This document shows, piece by piece, positions 53,867 through 63,667 of a stretch of 64,000 nucleotides of DNA (position 1 is its first letter; each line of letters opens with the position of its first letter). The position numbers were made by a program, and so were the translations under genes. The notes under the pieces are model-generated. The model was not told the origin of the DNA. It did no database searches and was given only the letters and a program-made list of their open reading frames with translations. The stretch lies in assembly GCF_014212355.1 (NCBI RefSeq), contig NZ_JACKXD010000001.1:167143-231142 (forward strand). The letters run 5' to 3'. This stretch comes from Halobellus ruber (lineage in GTDB: Archaea; Halobacteriota; Halobacteria; Halobacteriales; Haloferacaceae).

Positions 53867-54775
53867 TCAATCGGAGCGCTCCCGGCTGTCGGCGTGTGCG
53901 TACACGAACGCCCGACACAGTTTCGCCGCCAGCGACGCGGCCTGGCCGTCGTCCCTGTCGTTGACCTCGACGACGTCGAACCCCTCGGCCGAGGGGGCGA
54001 CCGCGCGGACGACGTCGCGCATCTCGCGGGGCTCCAGCCCGAACGGTTCGGGCGTCCCCGTCCCCGGCGCGAACCCCGGGTCGGCGGCGTCGACGTCGAC
54101 GCTCAGGTATGCGCTGCGGCCGTTGAGATGCGCGTCGACGTCGAAGTCCGCGACCTCCTCGGGCGGGACGACGGTGACGTCCGACTCCGCCGCGCGGTCC
54201 CACTCCTCGGGTGAGCCGGTCCTCGCGCCGAGGATCACCGCCTCCTCGACGCCGGGATCCGCGTCGGCGCCGTCGCTCTCGATTCTCCCGTCTGCGCCGC
54301 CGTCCGTCTCCTTTCCCTCGCCGACGCCGGCGCCGGCACGATCGAGGATCCGCCGGGTGACAGTCGCGTGGCTGTACTCGTTGCCGTCGTACGCCTCGCG
54401 GAGGTCGAGGTGGGCGTCGAGACAGACGAACACGTCGGGATCCGTCGCGTTCACGCCCGCCGCCGACACCGTGTGTTCGCCGCCGAGAAGGAGGGGCACG
54501 GCGCCGTCGGCGACGGCGTCGCCGAGTTCGCCCGCCAGCCACGACAGGTACGCCGGAGCATCGTCCCACGCCCTGACGTCGCCGCGGTCGTGAACGGACA
54601 GTTCCGAAAAGTGCAGGCCGGTCAGGTGGTCGTAGTCGTCGAACGTCCGGGCGAACCGCCGGATCCGCTCGGGGCCGAACCGGGTCCCGGGCCGAAACGT
54701 CGTGGATACGTCGAGCGGCGCACCCACGACGGCGTAGGCGGCCTTCTCGCCCGACGCGGTCGCCCCGGGGAACAT
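53867..54775 (-). CDS. speB: agmatinase / arginase-family ureohydrolase
   Basis: Binuclear manganese motifs are present: GGEHTVS, CLDAHLDLR and SVDVDAADPGFAPGTGTPEP (the first Asp pair of the family is here VDVD). About 302 aa, with a disordered insertion around residues 155-190. In haloarchaea this enzyme acts with Dys in hypusination via an agmatine intermediate. Directly upstream of it is eif5A. ATG at 54778 would add one Met. Confidence 0.9.
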   Translation of the reverse strand: MFPGATASGEKAAYAVVGAPLDVSTTFRPGTRFGPERIRRFARTFDDYDHLTGLHFSELSVHDRGDVRAWDDAPAYLSWLAGELGDAVADGAVPLLLGGEHTVSAAGVNATDPDVFVCLDAHLDLREAYDGNEYSHATVTRRILDRAGAGVGEGKETDGGADGRIESDGADADPGVEEAVILGARTGSPEEWDRAAESDVTVVPPEEVADFDVDAHLNGRSAYLSVDVDAADPGFAPGTGTPEPFGLEPREMRDVVRAVAPSAEGFDVVEVNDRDDGQAASLAAKLCRAFVYAHADSRERSD

Positions 54776-54781
54776 CACGCC

Positions 54782-55156
54782 TCAGACGATCTTCCGCTGG
54801 CCTTCGTACTCGAGGTACTCGATCTCGTCGTCGGGCGAGAGGTCCTCGTCGTCGGGGATCCGCATCGTGAACGTCTGGTAGGTTTCGAGGTCCATGATCT
54901 GGGCGTCGTCGCCGGTCACCGAGACGACCTGGCCCTGCTTTCGTTCGATGATCGGCACCCACACCTTCGCGTCGACGGGCTGGCTCAGCGACCGCTTTCG
55001 GCCGTCGAAGACGCCGCGGCCCTCGACGCGGGCCTTCGCACTCCCGTGTTTACCCGGCTTCGCGGTGCTGTAGGCGTTGATTTTGCACGGCGACTCCTCC
55101 ATCATCACGTAACTGCCCTCCTGCAGATCACGGACTTGCTTCTGCTCTTTCGGCAT
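54782..55156 (-). CDS. translation factor aIF5A (hypusine-containing)
   Basis: It binds the ribosome and relieves stalls at proline-rich stretches. 124 aa with an N-terminal SH3-like domain holding the modified Lys in the [10 protein letters not shown] loop and a C-terminal OB domain ([20 protein letters not shown]). It sits 6 bp from speB and close to dys. A TATA box is at 55179-55187. Confidence 0.96.
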   Translation of the reverse strand: MPKEQKQVRDLQEGSYVMMEESPCKINAYSTAKPGKHGSAKARVEGRGVFDGRKRSLSQPVDAKVWVPIIERKQGQVVSVTGDDAQIMDLETYQTFTMRIPDDEDLSPDDEIEYLEYEGQRKIV

Positions 55157-55178
55157 ACCCCGGGATTGTCGTGTGTTC

Positions 55179-55187
55179 GGTATAAAC
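55179..55187 (-). promoter_or_regulatory. TATA box of aIF5A
   Basis: On the minus strand it reads GGTTTATACC, centred ~27 bp before the ATG, implying a leaderless or very short-leader transcript driving eif5A and speB. Confidence 0.6.
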
Positions 55188-55239
55188 CGTTTGGAAACGC
55201 GCTCTCCGGGCCGCCGGCCGCTCGCCGCCGGCCCCTGCT

Positions 55240-55665
55240 TCACGACTCGTCGGGGTCGCTGGAGGGGGACCGTCTCCCGGACCGCGTGCGGTCGTCCTGC
55301 CGGCGCGTCAGGCTCCCGAGTGCCCCCGCCGCGACGTTCGGGAGGCTGGCGCTCAGGAGGATCAGCGCGGTCGCCTCCCCGGCGGTGTCCAGAAACGGGA
55401 GCAGGTACTCGATCGGAAACGGCAGCGGCGCGTCCGTGACGACAGACAGCGCGACCAACCCGGGGATGAGGACGATCCCCCACGCCATCGCGGTCAGGAG
55501 GCCGTGCCACGCCCCCTCGGCCGGCTTTTTGCCGGCGACGTAGCCCGCGAGTGCGCTCCCCGCCAGCCCCCCGATCAGGGTCACCCGACCGGTCACGGCG
55601 AACACGAGCGCCTCGCTGCAGGCCGCCAGCGCGAAGCCGGCCCCCACCGCCCGCCACCGGGTCAT
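55240..55665 (-). CDS. DUF5518-like membrane protein, 141 aa
   Basis: Three to four hydrophobic helices with [20 protein letters not shown] in the middle resemble the haloarchaeal DUF5518 family; a charged tail follows. Unknown role. ATG at 55665 chosen after an upstream non-coding stretch. Confidence 0.65.
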   Translation of the reverse strand: MTRWRAVGAGFALAACSEALVFAVTGRVTLIGGLAGSALAGYVAGKKPAEGAWHGLLTAMAWGIVLIPGLVALSVVTDAPLPFPIEYLLPFLDTAGEATALILLSASLPNVAAGALGSLTRRQDDRTRSGRRSPSSDPDES

Positions 55666-55813
55666 ACCCCCGAAACACCCCGCTCGGGCAATAAAACTAC
55701 GCGTCACACACTCAGTCCTGATAACTGCGCGGTCCCCGACGGTGTGCGACACCGTCCGGCCGAACACCACCCGGCGGTCCCCGACGATGTGTGGCACCGC
55801 CCGGCGGCCGCTT

Positions 55814-57481
55814 TCACTCCCGATCGCGACGCTCGCGCATACTCTGCCGGGTGAACTGCGGCTTCGCCTTGATCCCGCGCTTCTGTCGGAACGACCGGTA
55901 CAGCGCGATCAGCGGCGGGATCGACAGTACGGCGGCCACCGCCGCCGGCAGGACGCTGGTTTGATCGAACGCGAAGAGGATCGCCGTCGACAGCGCGCCG
56001 ACGGCGACGAACAGCCCGTAGACGATCCGGCGGGCGAGCCGGTCGAGGACGTCGTTGTCGTCCTCCAGCCGGACGTTGACCTTCAGATTCCCGTTTTGGA
56101 CCCGGTCGAGCGTCCGGTTCAGCTTCGGCGGCACCTCGAACAGCGCGCGGGTGGTCTCCTGGATCTGCTGGCCCCCCTCCGTGATCAGCTGTCTGGCGGT
56201 TTCCTCGTAGTAGCCCTCCTCCTGGAGGTAGTCGGTTGCGACCGAGATGAAGTCGAAGTCGGGGTCGAGCGTGACACAGACCCCCTCGACCACAGTCGCG
56301 ACCCGGAGGATCAAAGCGAGGTTCCGCGGCAACCGCAGCGGGAACTCGTAGATGGTCGACTCCACCTGTTCGATGATCTGCTGGACGCGGTACTGCTCGA
56401 TGTCCTCGCCCCTGGCGTCCGCGATCGCGAGTTCCATCACGTCGCCCATGACCTGCCGGTCGGCCTCCGGCGACAGCGTCCCCATCTCGATGAGGGTGTC
56501 GAGGATGGCGTCGATGTCCTGGTTTGCGACCGCGAGATAGAAGTCGATGATCTTCTCCTGGATGAACGGGTCGACGGTGCCGGACATCCCGAAGTCGTAG
56601 AAGATGATCTCCCCGTCGTCGGTGACCGCGAGGTTCCCGGGGTGGGGGTCTGCGTGGAACACCCCGTCGTCGACGATCATCTGGAGGTAGACCTGCTGGA
56701 GCGTCGTCGCCAACTCGGTCCGGTCGATCCCCTTTCGATCTAAGGCCTCGACGTCGTTGATCTTCGTCCCCGGAAGGTACTCCATCGTGAGCACCCGCGG
56801 CCCCGAGCGGGCCTCGACAGCCCGCGGGATCCGGATCTCCGGGCTCTCGCGGAAGTTCGCGCCGATCTCCTCTAAGATCCGCTTCTCGCGGCTGTAGTCC
56901 ATCTCCTGGCGGATCGTCTTCGAGAACTCGTCGGCGAGGTTCTCGAGCGAAAACGCCCGTCCCTGCCCGATGAACCGCTTGACGAGCGGCAGCGACCACT
57001 TGATGACCCGGAGGTCCGCCTCCACCAGCGACTCGATCCCCGGACGACGGACCTTCACCGCCACGGGATCGCCGTCGTACTCGGCGGTGTACACCTGGCC
57101 GAGGCTGGCGCCGCTTATCGGGTCACGGTCGAAGTCGTCGAACGCCTCGTCGACGGGGCCGAGTTCGTCCTCGATGACCCGTCTCGATTCCGCCCACGGC
57201 GCCGGCGGCACGTCGTCCTGGAGGCTGGACAGCACGTCGATGTACGCCGGCGGGAGGACGTCGGGACGGGTCGACAGCAACTGCCCGAGCTTGATGAACG
57301 TCGGTCCGAGCGTGAGCAGCGAGTCCAGCAGGATCTCGGCGCGCTCGACCTGCGTCCCGGGGTCGACCTGCCGGGTGCCGCCGAAGAGGAGGTACTTCCG
57401 CCGGTCCCGGCTGTAGGCGACGATCAGCGGGAAGAACTGCCGGATCACGCGGAGGAACCGCCAGTACGCGCGCAGATTCAC
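55814..57481 (-). CDS. ABC1/UbiB-family (AarF) protein kinase-like ATPase
   Basis: Family marks: PTFIKLGQLLSTRPDVLP, ASLGQVY with the atypical A-rich loop, YLPGTKI, DPHPGNLAV and IFYDFGMSG (DFG). C-terminal ~60 residues hold two transmembrane helices. 555 aa. The family supports lipid or quinone homeostasis. GTG start at 57481 next to Hsp20. Confidence 0.9.
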   Translation of the reverse strand: MNLRAYWRFLRVIRQFFPLIVAYSRDRRKYLLFGGTRQVDPGTQVERAEILLDSLLTLGPTFIKLGQLLSTRPDVLPPAYIDVLSSLQDDVPPAPWAESRRVIEDELGPVDEAFDDFDRDPISGASLGQVYTAEYDGDPVAVKVRRPGIESLVEADLRVIKWSLPLVKRFIGQGRAFSLENLADEFSKTIRQEMDYSREKRILEEIGANFRESPEIRIPRAVEARSGPRVLTMEYLPGTKINDVEALDRKGIDRTELATTLQQVYLQMIVDDGVFHADPHPGNLAVTDDGEIIFYDFGMSGTVDPFIQEKIIDFYLAVANQDIDAILDTLIEMGTLSPEADRQVMGDVMELAIADARGEDIEQYRVQQIIEQVESTIYEFPLRLPRNLALILRVATVVEGVCVTLDPDFDFISVATDYLQEEGYYEETARQLITEGGQQIQETTRALFEVPPKLNRTLDRVQNGNLKVNVRLEDDNDVLDRLARRIVYGLFVAVGALSTAILFAFDQTSVLPAAVAAVLSIPPLIALYRSFRQKRGIKAKPQFTRQSMRERRDRE

Positions 57482-57490
57482 GGGCGGCGG

Positions 57491-57859
57491 TTACGCGTCG
57501 TCTCCGGCCGACGAGATCGGAATCGTCTCCGACGGCGTCGCCTCCCGCTTGGGGATCCGGATCTCGAAGACGCCGTTTGCCGCCTCCGCCGAGGCCCCCG
57601 CGCCGGTCGCATCCGGCGGCAGCGGGAGTTCGGCGTCGACGAACAGCGGTCGTTCCTCGCTGACGTAGTGGAACGCCGCCGGTACGTCCTTGGCGCGCCG
57701 CGCCTCGACGACGAGCCGGCCGCGCTGGATACGGAACTCCGCGGTGTCGGCGGTCACCCCGGGGAGGTCGAGCACGACGAGGTACGCGTCGTCGGACTCC
57801 AGCAGATCGGCGAACACCGACTCGGGAAGGTCCCGAAGCGCGTCCCGCAGTTTTGACAT
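57491..57859 (-). CDS. small heat-shock protein, Hsp20/alpha-crystallin family
   Basis: It is 122 aa with the alpha-crystallin strands (VVLDLPGVTADT, FRIQRGRLVVEARR, NGVFEIRIPK). It should prevent aggregation of unfolded proteins. Co-directional with the UbiB-like gene 9 bp away. Confidence 0.9.
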   Translation of the reverse strand: MSKLRDALRDLPESVFADLLESDDAYLVVLDLPGVTADTAEFRIQRGRLVVEARRAKDVPAAFHYVSEERPLFVDAELPLPPDATGAGASAEAANGVFEIRIPKREATPSETIPISSAGDDA

Positions 57860-58026
57860 ACCGATCGGTAGTAGCGGGAGGTCGAAAAAGGCCGCGGTTC
57901 GGCTCGTTCACCGGCCCGAGGGGGGCTACTCGCCTCGTTGCCGCGGTGCTCCGCCCCCGGCTGTCGGGTGGCCGGACGGACGTCACGGCCGCGGTTCTTT
58001 TTGTGTCCGGGGGCGCTTCCTCGGGT

Positions 58027-59301
58027 ATGGACTCCGCGGACACTCCCGACCGCCGATCGGCCGGGTTCAAGAACCGAACCCGCATCGACGACGCCCGAAA
58101 ACGCGTTCTCGACGCGGTGACGCCCCACGACCGGACCGAACGACTCGCCTTGATCCCCGCCGACGGCCGCGCGCTCGCGGAACGGGTCGCGTCGCCGCGG
58201 GCGGTTCCGGACTACGACCGCGCGGCGATGGACGGGTGGGCGGTCCGCGCCGCGGACACGTTCGGCTCCTCGGACCGGTCGCCGGGCGTGCTCCGCGTCG
58301 CCGACGGCGACGCCCAGTCGTCGCCGGAGACCGCCGTCGCCGACGGGACCGCAGTCCGCGTCCACACCGGGAGCGAACTCCCCGACGGCGCCGACGCGGT
58401 GGTGATGATCGAACACGCCGAACGCGTCGGCGGCGACCTCGAAGTGTTCGACGCGGTCACCGAAGGCGAGAACGTCGCGCCGGTCGGCGAGGACGTTTCC
58501 GAGGGCCAGCCGCTGTTCGACCCCGGCCACCAGCTTCGGCCGTCTGATCTCGGCCTCCTGAAGTCCGTCGGCGTCGACCGCGTGACCGCCTACGAGCGGC
58601 CGACCGTCGGCGTGATCCCCACCGGCGAGGAGCTGGTGCAGTCGGATCCCGCCCCCGGCGAGGTCGTCGAAACCAACGGGCTCACGGTCTCGCAACTGGT
58701 CGAGCGGTGGGGCGGGCTCCCGACGTACCGCAACGTCGTCACCGACGACGCCTCGGCGCTCCGGGCGGCGGTCCAGCGGGATCTCACCAAGGACATCGTG
58801 GTGACGACCGGCGGGTCGTCGGTCGGCGAACGCGACCTCATCCCGGAGGTCGTCGACGACTTGGGGGAGGTCCTCGTCCACGGGGTCGCCCTGAAGCCGG
58901 GCCACCCGGTCGCGCTCGGCGTGGTCGACGAGACGCCGATCGTGATGCTGCCGGGCTACCCGGTCGCCGCGATCGTGAACGCGATGCAGTTCCTCCGGCC
59001 GCTGGTGAAGCACATGGGCCATCTCCCCGACGACCCGCCGCCGACCGTCCGGGCGCAACTCGCCAGGAAGATCCCCAGCGAGCCCGGTGTCCGGACGTTC
59101 GCACGGGTCGAACTGGACCACAGCGCGGCGGGCGGTGAAACTGACGACGCCCTGCCGACCGCGACGCCCACCCGCGCCTCGGGATCGGGGGTACTCTCCT
59201 CGGTCGCGCTCGCGGACGGGTGGGTCGCCGTCCCCGAGGGCCGGGAGGGATACGACGCGGGTGAGACCGTCGCCGTCGAACGCTGGGAGTGGTCGGCGTG
59301 A
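58027..59301 (+). CDS. moeA: molybdopterin molybdotransferase MoeA (first copy)
   Basis: It inserts molybdenum (or tungsten) into molybdopterin. Characteristic DYDRAAMDGWAVRA, GTAVRVHTGSELPDGADAVV, GVIPTGEELVQ, TTGGSSVGERDLI and MLPGYPVAAIVN are all seen. 424 aa. The stop overlaps the GTG of the second moeA. Confidence 0.94.
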   Translation: MDSADTPDRRSAGFKNRTRIDDARKRVLDAVTPHDRTERLALIPADGRALAERVASPRAVPDYDRAAMDGWAVRAADTFGSSDRSPGVLRVADGDAQSSPETAVADGTAVRVHTGSELPDGADAVVMIEHAERVGGDLEVFDAVTEGENVAPVGEDVSEGQPLFDPGHQLRPSDLGLLKSVGVDRVTAYERPTVGVIPTGEELVQSDPAPGEVVETNGLTVSQLVERWGGLPTYRNVVTDDASALRAAVQRDLTKDIVVTTGGSSVGERDLIPEVVDDLGEVLVHGVALKPGHPVALGVVDETPIVMLPGYPVAAIVNAMQFLRPLVKHMGHLPDDPPPTVRAQLARKIPSEPGVRTFARVELDHSAAGGETDDALPTATPTRASGSGVLSSVALADGWVAVPEGREGYDAGETVAVERWEWSA

Positions 59302-61199
59302 GCGACCGGAAGCAGTTCCGCACCCTCGAAAGCCCCGAGACCGCCCGCGAGGCCATCGCCTCGTTGGATCTCGAACCCGACCCCGAGACGGTGCCGCTGT
59401 CGGACGCCGGAGGACGGATCCTCGCCGAGCGGGTCGACGCCGACCTCGACGTGCCCGGGTTCGACCGCGCGAGCGTCGACGGCTACGCCGTCCGCGGCCG
59501 GGACACCTTCGGGGCGGACGAGGCCGACCCGGTGGAACTCGAACTTGTAGGCACCGTCCACGCGGGCACGGAGCCGGACGTCGAGGTCGGCGAGGGCGAG
59601 GCCGCGGAGATCTCCACCGGCGCGGTGATGCCCGAGGGCGCCGACGCGGTCGTGATGGTCGAACGCACCGAGGAGCGCCACGCGGAGGGCGCGGTACGGG
59701 GCGTCGCCGCCTACACCGCGGTCGCGCCGGGGGACAACGTGATGCTCGCCGGTACCGACATCGCGGCGGGCGCCCGGGCGCTCGGACCGGGCACCCGACT
59801 CACGCCCCGGGAGATCGGGCTGCTGTCGGCGCTGGGGCTCGAGGAGGTCCCGGTTCGGGGTCGGCCCACGGTCGGCATCGTCTCCACGGGCGACGAACTC
59901 GTCCGCCCCGGTGGCGACCTCCGGAGCGAGGCGGGCCAGATCTACGACGTCAACAGCTACACCATCGCCGCCGGCGTCGAGGAGGCCGGCGGCGAGGCCG
60001 AACTGTACCCCCACGCCGGCGACGACTACGAGGAGATGGAGCGGCTTCTGCTCGACGCCGCAGCGGAGTGCGACCTCGTGCTCTCCTCGGGGTCGACGTC
60101 GGCGTCGGCGGTCGACGTGATCTACCGGGTGATCGAGGAGCGGGGCGACCTCCTCCTCCACGGCGTCGCGGTCAAGCCAGGGAAGCCGATGCTGGTCGGC
60201 GAACTCGGCGGGGGCGCCTACGTCGGCCTCCCCGGTTATCCCGTTTCGGCGCTCACGATCTTCCGGACGTTCGTCGCGCCCGCGATCCGCGAGGCTGCCG
60301 GGGTTCCCGAACCCGAGACCGCGACCGTCAGCGGGCGGATGGCGGTCCGCGAGCGGTACGGCGAGGGCCGGCTCCGGCTGATGCCCGCGGGCCTCGTGAA
60401 CGACGCCGACGGCGACACGCTGGTCTACCCCGTCGACAAGGGCTCCGGCGCGACCACCTCCCTGGTCGACGCCGACGGCGTCGTCGCGGTCGACCCCGAC
60501 ACCGAATACCTGGGCGAGGGCAACGAGGTCGAGGTCCAACTCTTCTCGCCGGACGTCCGCCCGCCGACGCTGCTCGCGGTCGGCGAGCCCGACCCCGCGC
60601 TCTCGCGGGTGCTCGACGACCTCCGCTCGCCGCGCTTCCTCCCGGTCGGGAGCCGCGAGGGGTTGCGCCGGCTCCGTGGTGGCGTCCCCGACGTCGCCGT
60701 CGTCGCCGGACCGACCGACCGCGAGGTCGAAAGCGTCGACCTCGGCGGGTGGACACGGGAGTGGGGGCTGGTCGTTCCCCCCGAAAACCCCGACGGGATC
60801 GAGGGGCTCGGCGACCTCGTCGACCGCGACCTCGCGTTCGTCAACCGAGGGACCGACTCGGGGCTCCGGTCGAGCCTCGACGCCGCCGTCGCGGAACTCG
60901 CGGCCGACCGCGACGCGTCGCAGTCGGCGCTCACCGACGCGATCCGCGGGTTCGGGGTCGGAACGAAAGGCTTCGAGAGCCCCGCACGGGCGGTCGCCCG
61001 CGGCGACGCCGACGCGGGGCTGGGGCTGCGCGCCACCGCCGAGTCGCTGGGGCTCGGCGTCGTCGCGCTGGGCACCGAGTCGGTCCGCGTCCGCGCGAAC
61101 CCCGACCGCGTCGGGAAGCCCGGGGTCGAGGAGTTGGCCGCGGGCGTCGAGGCAATCGACGGCGTCGTCGACGGACTCGCCGGCTACGGCCCGGACTGA
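59298..61199 (+). CDS. moeA: MoeA fused to a periplasmic-binding-protein-like domain (second copy)
   Basis: Residues 1-~415 repeat the MoeA motifs (FDRASVDGYAVR, EISTGAVMPEGADAVV, GIVSTGDELVRPGG, SSGSTSASAVD, GLPGYPVSALT). Residues ~415-633 form a substrate-binding-protein-like domain that may bind molybdate or tungstate. GTG start overlaps the preceding stop. Two MoeA types often act on different metals or steps. Its end overlaps the opposite HAD gene. Confidence 0.93.
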   Translation: MSDRKQFRTLESPETAREAIASLDLEPDPETVPLSDAGGRILAERVDADLDVPGFDRASVDGYAVRGRDTFGADEADPVELELVGTVHAGTEPDVEVGEGEAAEISTGAVMPEGADAVVMVERTEERHAEGAVRGVAAYTAVAPGDNVMLAGTDIAAGARALGPGTRLTPREIGLLSALGLEEVPVRGRPTVGIVSTGDELVRPGGDLRSEAGQIYDVNSYTIAAGVEEAGGEAELYPHAGDDYEEMERLLLDAAAECDLVLSSGSTSASAVDVIYRVIEERGDLLLHGVAVKPGKPMLVGELGGGAYVGLPGYPVSALTIFRTFVAPAIREAAGVPEPETATVSGRMAVRERYGEGRLRLMPAGLVNDADGDTLVYPVDKGSGATTSLVDADGVVAVDPDTEYLGEGNEVEVQLFSPDVRPPTLLAVGEPDPALSRVLDDLRSPRFLPVGSREGLRRLRGGVPDVAVVAGPTDREVESVDLGGWTREWGLVVPPENPDGIEGLGDLVDRDLAFVNRGTDSGLRSSLDAAVAELAADRDASQSALTDAIRGFGVGTKGFESPARAVARGDADAGLGLRATAESLGLGVVALGTESVRVRANPDRVGKPGVEELAAGVEAIDGVVDGLAGYGPD

Positions 61200-61888
61200 G
61201 ACCGACCGGGGTCGGCGTCGCCGCCACCGACCTCCGACAACTCCGCGAACGACGAGACGCGACGGTCCGCCAGCACACAGTGCCCACGCCGCTGTGGGGT
61301 GTGCCGCTCGACGTGGATCCCGTCGAGGCCGGCGTTCCACGCCGCGCCGATGTCGCTGGCGCCGTCGCCGGCGAGGACCCCCCGTCCCGGCTCCGTCGGG
61401 TCCAGCCCGAGCCGGTCGATGGTGTGATACACCGGCCGCGGGTCGGGCTTCCACCCCAGGTCGGGGCTACAGGAGACGAACGCGTCGAACCAGTCGCCGA
61501 CCCCGAGGCGGTCGACCACCGGCTCCGCGAGGAACTCCTGGCAGTGGGTCACGACGCCGACCGGGACTTCGGCGGCCGAAAGCTCCGACACCAGGTCGGC
61601 GGCGTCGTCGTGGAGGTACGTCGCTTCCGCGCGGGCCGTGGGGTCTTCGACCTCGTGGAACGCGGTCCAAAACATCTCCGGGTCGATTCCCCACTCCCGG
61701 AGCTGTTCGTCGCGGGAGCCGCCGAGGCCGTGCCAGATGATCTCGGCCTCGCGGTCGGTGAACCGCCGGCCGATCCGGTCGCCCACGCGGTCGAAGACGG
61801 CGCGGGTGTAGGACCACTCCGCGTCGACGAGCGTGCCGTCGAGGTCGAACAGCCAGAAGTCGTAGGTCGCGGGATCGTCGGCGCCCAT
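61184..61888 (-). CDS. HAD-family phosphatase, 234 aa
   Basis: Catalytic DLDGTLVDAEW, the VVTHCQ motif, Lys of KPDPRPVYH and the acidic motif GDGASDIGAAW are present. It resembles phosphoglycolate-type phosphatases; substrate not determined. The 3' end overlaps moeA2 antiparallel by 16 bp. Confidence 0.9.
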   Translation of the reverse strand: MGADDPATYDFWLFDLDGTLVDAEWSYTRAVFDRVGDRIGRRFTDREAEIIWHGLGGSRDEQLREWGIDPEMFWTAFHEVEDPTARAEATYLHDDAADLVSELSAAEVPVGVVTHCQEFLAEPVVDRLGVGDWFDAFVSCSPDLGWKPDPRPVYHTIDRLGLDPTEPGRGVLAGDGASDIGAAWNAGLDGIHVERHTPQRRGHCVLADRRVSSFAELSEVGGGDADPGRSQSGP

Positions 61889-61972
61889 CGGGATCAGGTA
61901 GGCTCCACGACGGCAAGTGGGTTTCGTCGCGCGGGAGGCGGGCGCCGGCCGGAAGCCGCCGCCGGTCCGGCG

Positions 61973-62248
61973 TCAATACTCCGCGTCGAAGAGGTTCGCC
62001 AGACGGACGTCCTGGCCGGTGATCCCGCCCTCCTCGTGGCTGGTGAGGCGGACCTCGACTTCCTTGTACCCCACGACGATCTCGGGGTGGTGGAACTCCT
62101 CCTCGGCGACCTCGCCGACCTGCGTGACGAACGAGATCCCCGAGAGGTAATCGTCGAACTCGTAGGTGCGCGTTATCTCGTCGCCGTCGCGTTCCCACCC
62201 GTCCGGCAGCCGCGATCGGATCTCGTCGTCTGACAGTAGTTCAGCCAT
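61973..62248 (-). CDS. 4a-hydroxytetrahydrobiopterin dehydratase (PCD/DCoH)
   Basis: The active-site motif EFHHPEIVVGYKEVEVRLTS and the C-terminal GITGQDVRLA are typical. 91 aa, about the family minimum. It dehydrates pterin carbinolamine and in prokaryotes may serve pterin recycling or Moco metabolism. ATG at 62248. Confidence 0.92.
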   Translation of the reverse strand: MAELLSDDEIRSRLPDGWERDGDEITRTYEFDDYLSGISFVTQVGEVAEEEFHHPEIVVGYKEVEVRLTSHEEGGITGQDVRLANLFDAEY

Positions 62249-62290
62249 ATCCGAGGCCTCTCCCGCCGGGCGCATAACGTTTCTCCCGGC

Positions 62291-63667
62291 TCAGTCGTCG
62301 GACCGGCCCTCGACGGGCGGCCGCAGCGACCCGCCGTCGCGTCGCAGCCCGCCCTCCTCGGAGTTCCCGATCGGGATTCCGTCGGGGGCACCCTCCGGCC
62401 TCCCGTCGCCGCCGGGGGGCCCGTCCCCGAACCCGGGATCGAACAGCTGCATCGCGGTCCGGATGGTCTCCCAGTCGTCCTCGGCGGCGGCCTCCCGGAG
62501 GCTCTTGGTCGGTGCGGCGAGCAACTGCCCGACGAGGGCGTCCGCCATCGACTCGACGGCCTCCCGCTGGTCGTCGGTCAACCCGCCGGCAGCTTCCAGC
62601 TGTGAGACCGCGGTCTCGACCTCGCGGGCCTTGATCCGCTCTGCGGCCTCGTACATCGTGCCGATGGCCTCGTCGGCCTGCCGGCGCTTGTACTCGTCGA
62701 GCAGCCGGTCGAACTCCGCGTCGATCATCGCCTCGACCTCCCGCGCGGCCGCCTCCCGGTTCGCTCGGGTCTCCGCGGTCACCGACTCGAGGTCGTCCAT
62801 ATCCCGGATCTCGACCGCGCCGGCCTCCCCGGCCGCCGGATCGACGTCCCGCGGCTGTGCGAGGTCGACGACGAGCGTCTCGCCCGCCGCCGCAACGTCG
62901 TCGGCGTCGACCACGTACTCGGAGTTGTCCGTCGCGGTCACGACCACGTCGGCCGCCGTCAGGGCGTCCTCGACGTCGTCGAGCGACATCGCCCGGGCGT
63001 CGGCGTCGACGCAGTTGGCGACGTGCTCGGCGTGGGGGACCGTCCGGTTGGCGACGATCAGTTCCCCGACGCCGGCGTCGGCGAGCGCCGTGGCGGCGAG
63101 TTTCCCCATCTCGCCCGCGCCGACGACCAGGGCGGTTGCCCCCTCGAGCGCCGTCTCGCGTTCGGCAAGCCTGACGGCCGCCGTGCCGATCGAGGTCGCG
63201 CCGTCGTTGATCACCGTCTCGGTGCGGGCGCGTTCGCCCACGTGCACCGCCTTCGTCAGCCCGGTCTCCAGGGTTGGCCCCAGCCCGCCCGCGCCGCGGG
63301 CGACCTCGACGGCGCGTTTGAACTGCCCGAGAATCTGGTCCTCGCCGACGACCAGCGACTCCAGCCCGGCGGCCACCCGCATCAGGTGCCGGAGGCTCTC
63401 CTCGTGGCCCATCTCGACCACCACGCTCCCGTCGTCGAGTCCGGCGCCGAGCAGCGACAGCGCCGCCCGTCCGGCCTCGGTGGAGTCGGCGACGACGTAG
63501 GCCTCCGCGCGGTTACACGTCTGCAGCGCGAACGCCTCCCTGATCCCGTCGTGGGCGAGCAGCGACTCGACGACGCCCCGGGCGCTTTCGCCCGCGGCCG
63601 CCTCGATCTGGTCGACGCTCGCCCGCTCGTGCGACACACGGGCCCCACGGATCACTTCCGTGTCCAT
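62291..63667 (-). CDS. hemA: glutamyl-tRNA reductase
   Basis: It reduces Glu-tRNA to glutamate-1-semialdehyde, first step of tetrapyrrole (heme, cobalamin, siroheme) synthesis. FALQTCNRAEAYVV with the catalytic Cys, GVVVEMG-like His region and the NADPH motif VVGAGEMGKLAATAL are seen. 458 aa. Upstream dehydrogenase gene overlaps it by 16 bp. Confidence 0.95.
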   Translation of the reverse strand: MDTEVIRGARVSHERASVDQIEAAAGESARGVVESLLAHDGIREAFALQTCNRAEAYVVADSTEAGRAALSLLGAGLDDGSVVVEMGHEESLRHLMRVAAGLESLVVGEDQILGQFKRAVEVARGAGGLGPTLETGLTKAVHVGERARTETVINDGATSIGTAAVRLAERETALEGATALVVGAGEMGKLAATALADAGVGELIVANRTVPHAEHVANCVDADARAMSLDDVEDALTAADVVVTATDNSEYVVDADDVAAAGETLVVDLAQPRDVDPAAGEAGAVEIRDMDDLESVTAETRANREAAAREVEAMIDAEFDRLLDEYKRRQADEAIGTMYEAAERIKAREVETAVSQLEAAGGLTDDQREAVESMADALVGQLLAAPTKSLREAAAEDDWETIRTAMQLFDPGFGDGPPGGDGRPEGAPDGIPIGNSEEGGLRRDGGSLRPPVEGRSDD

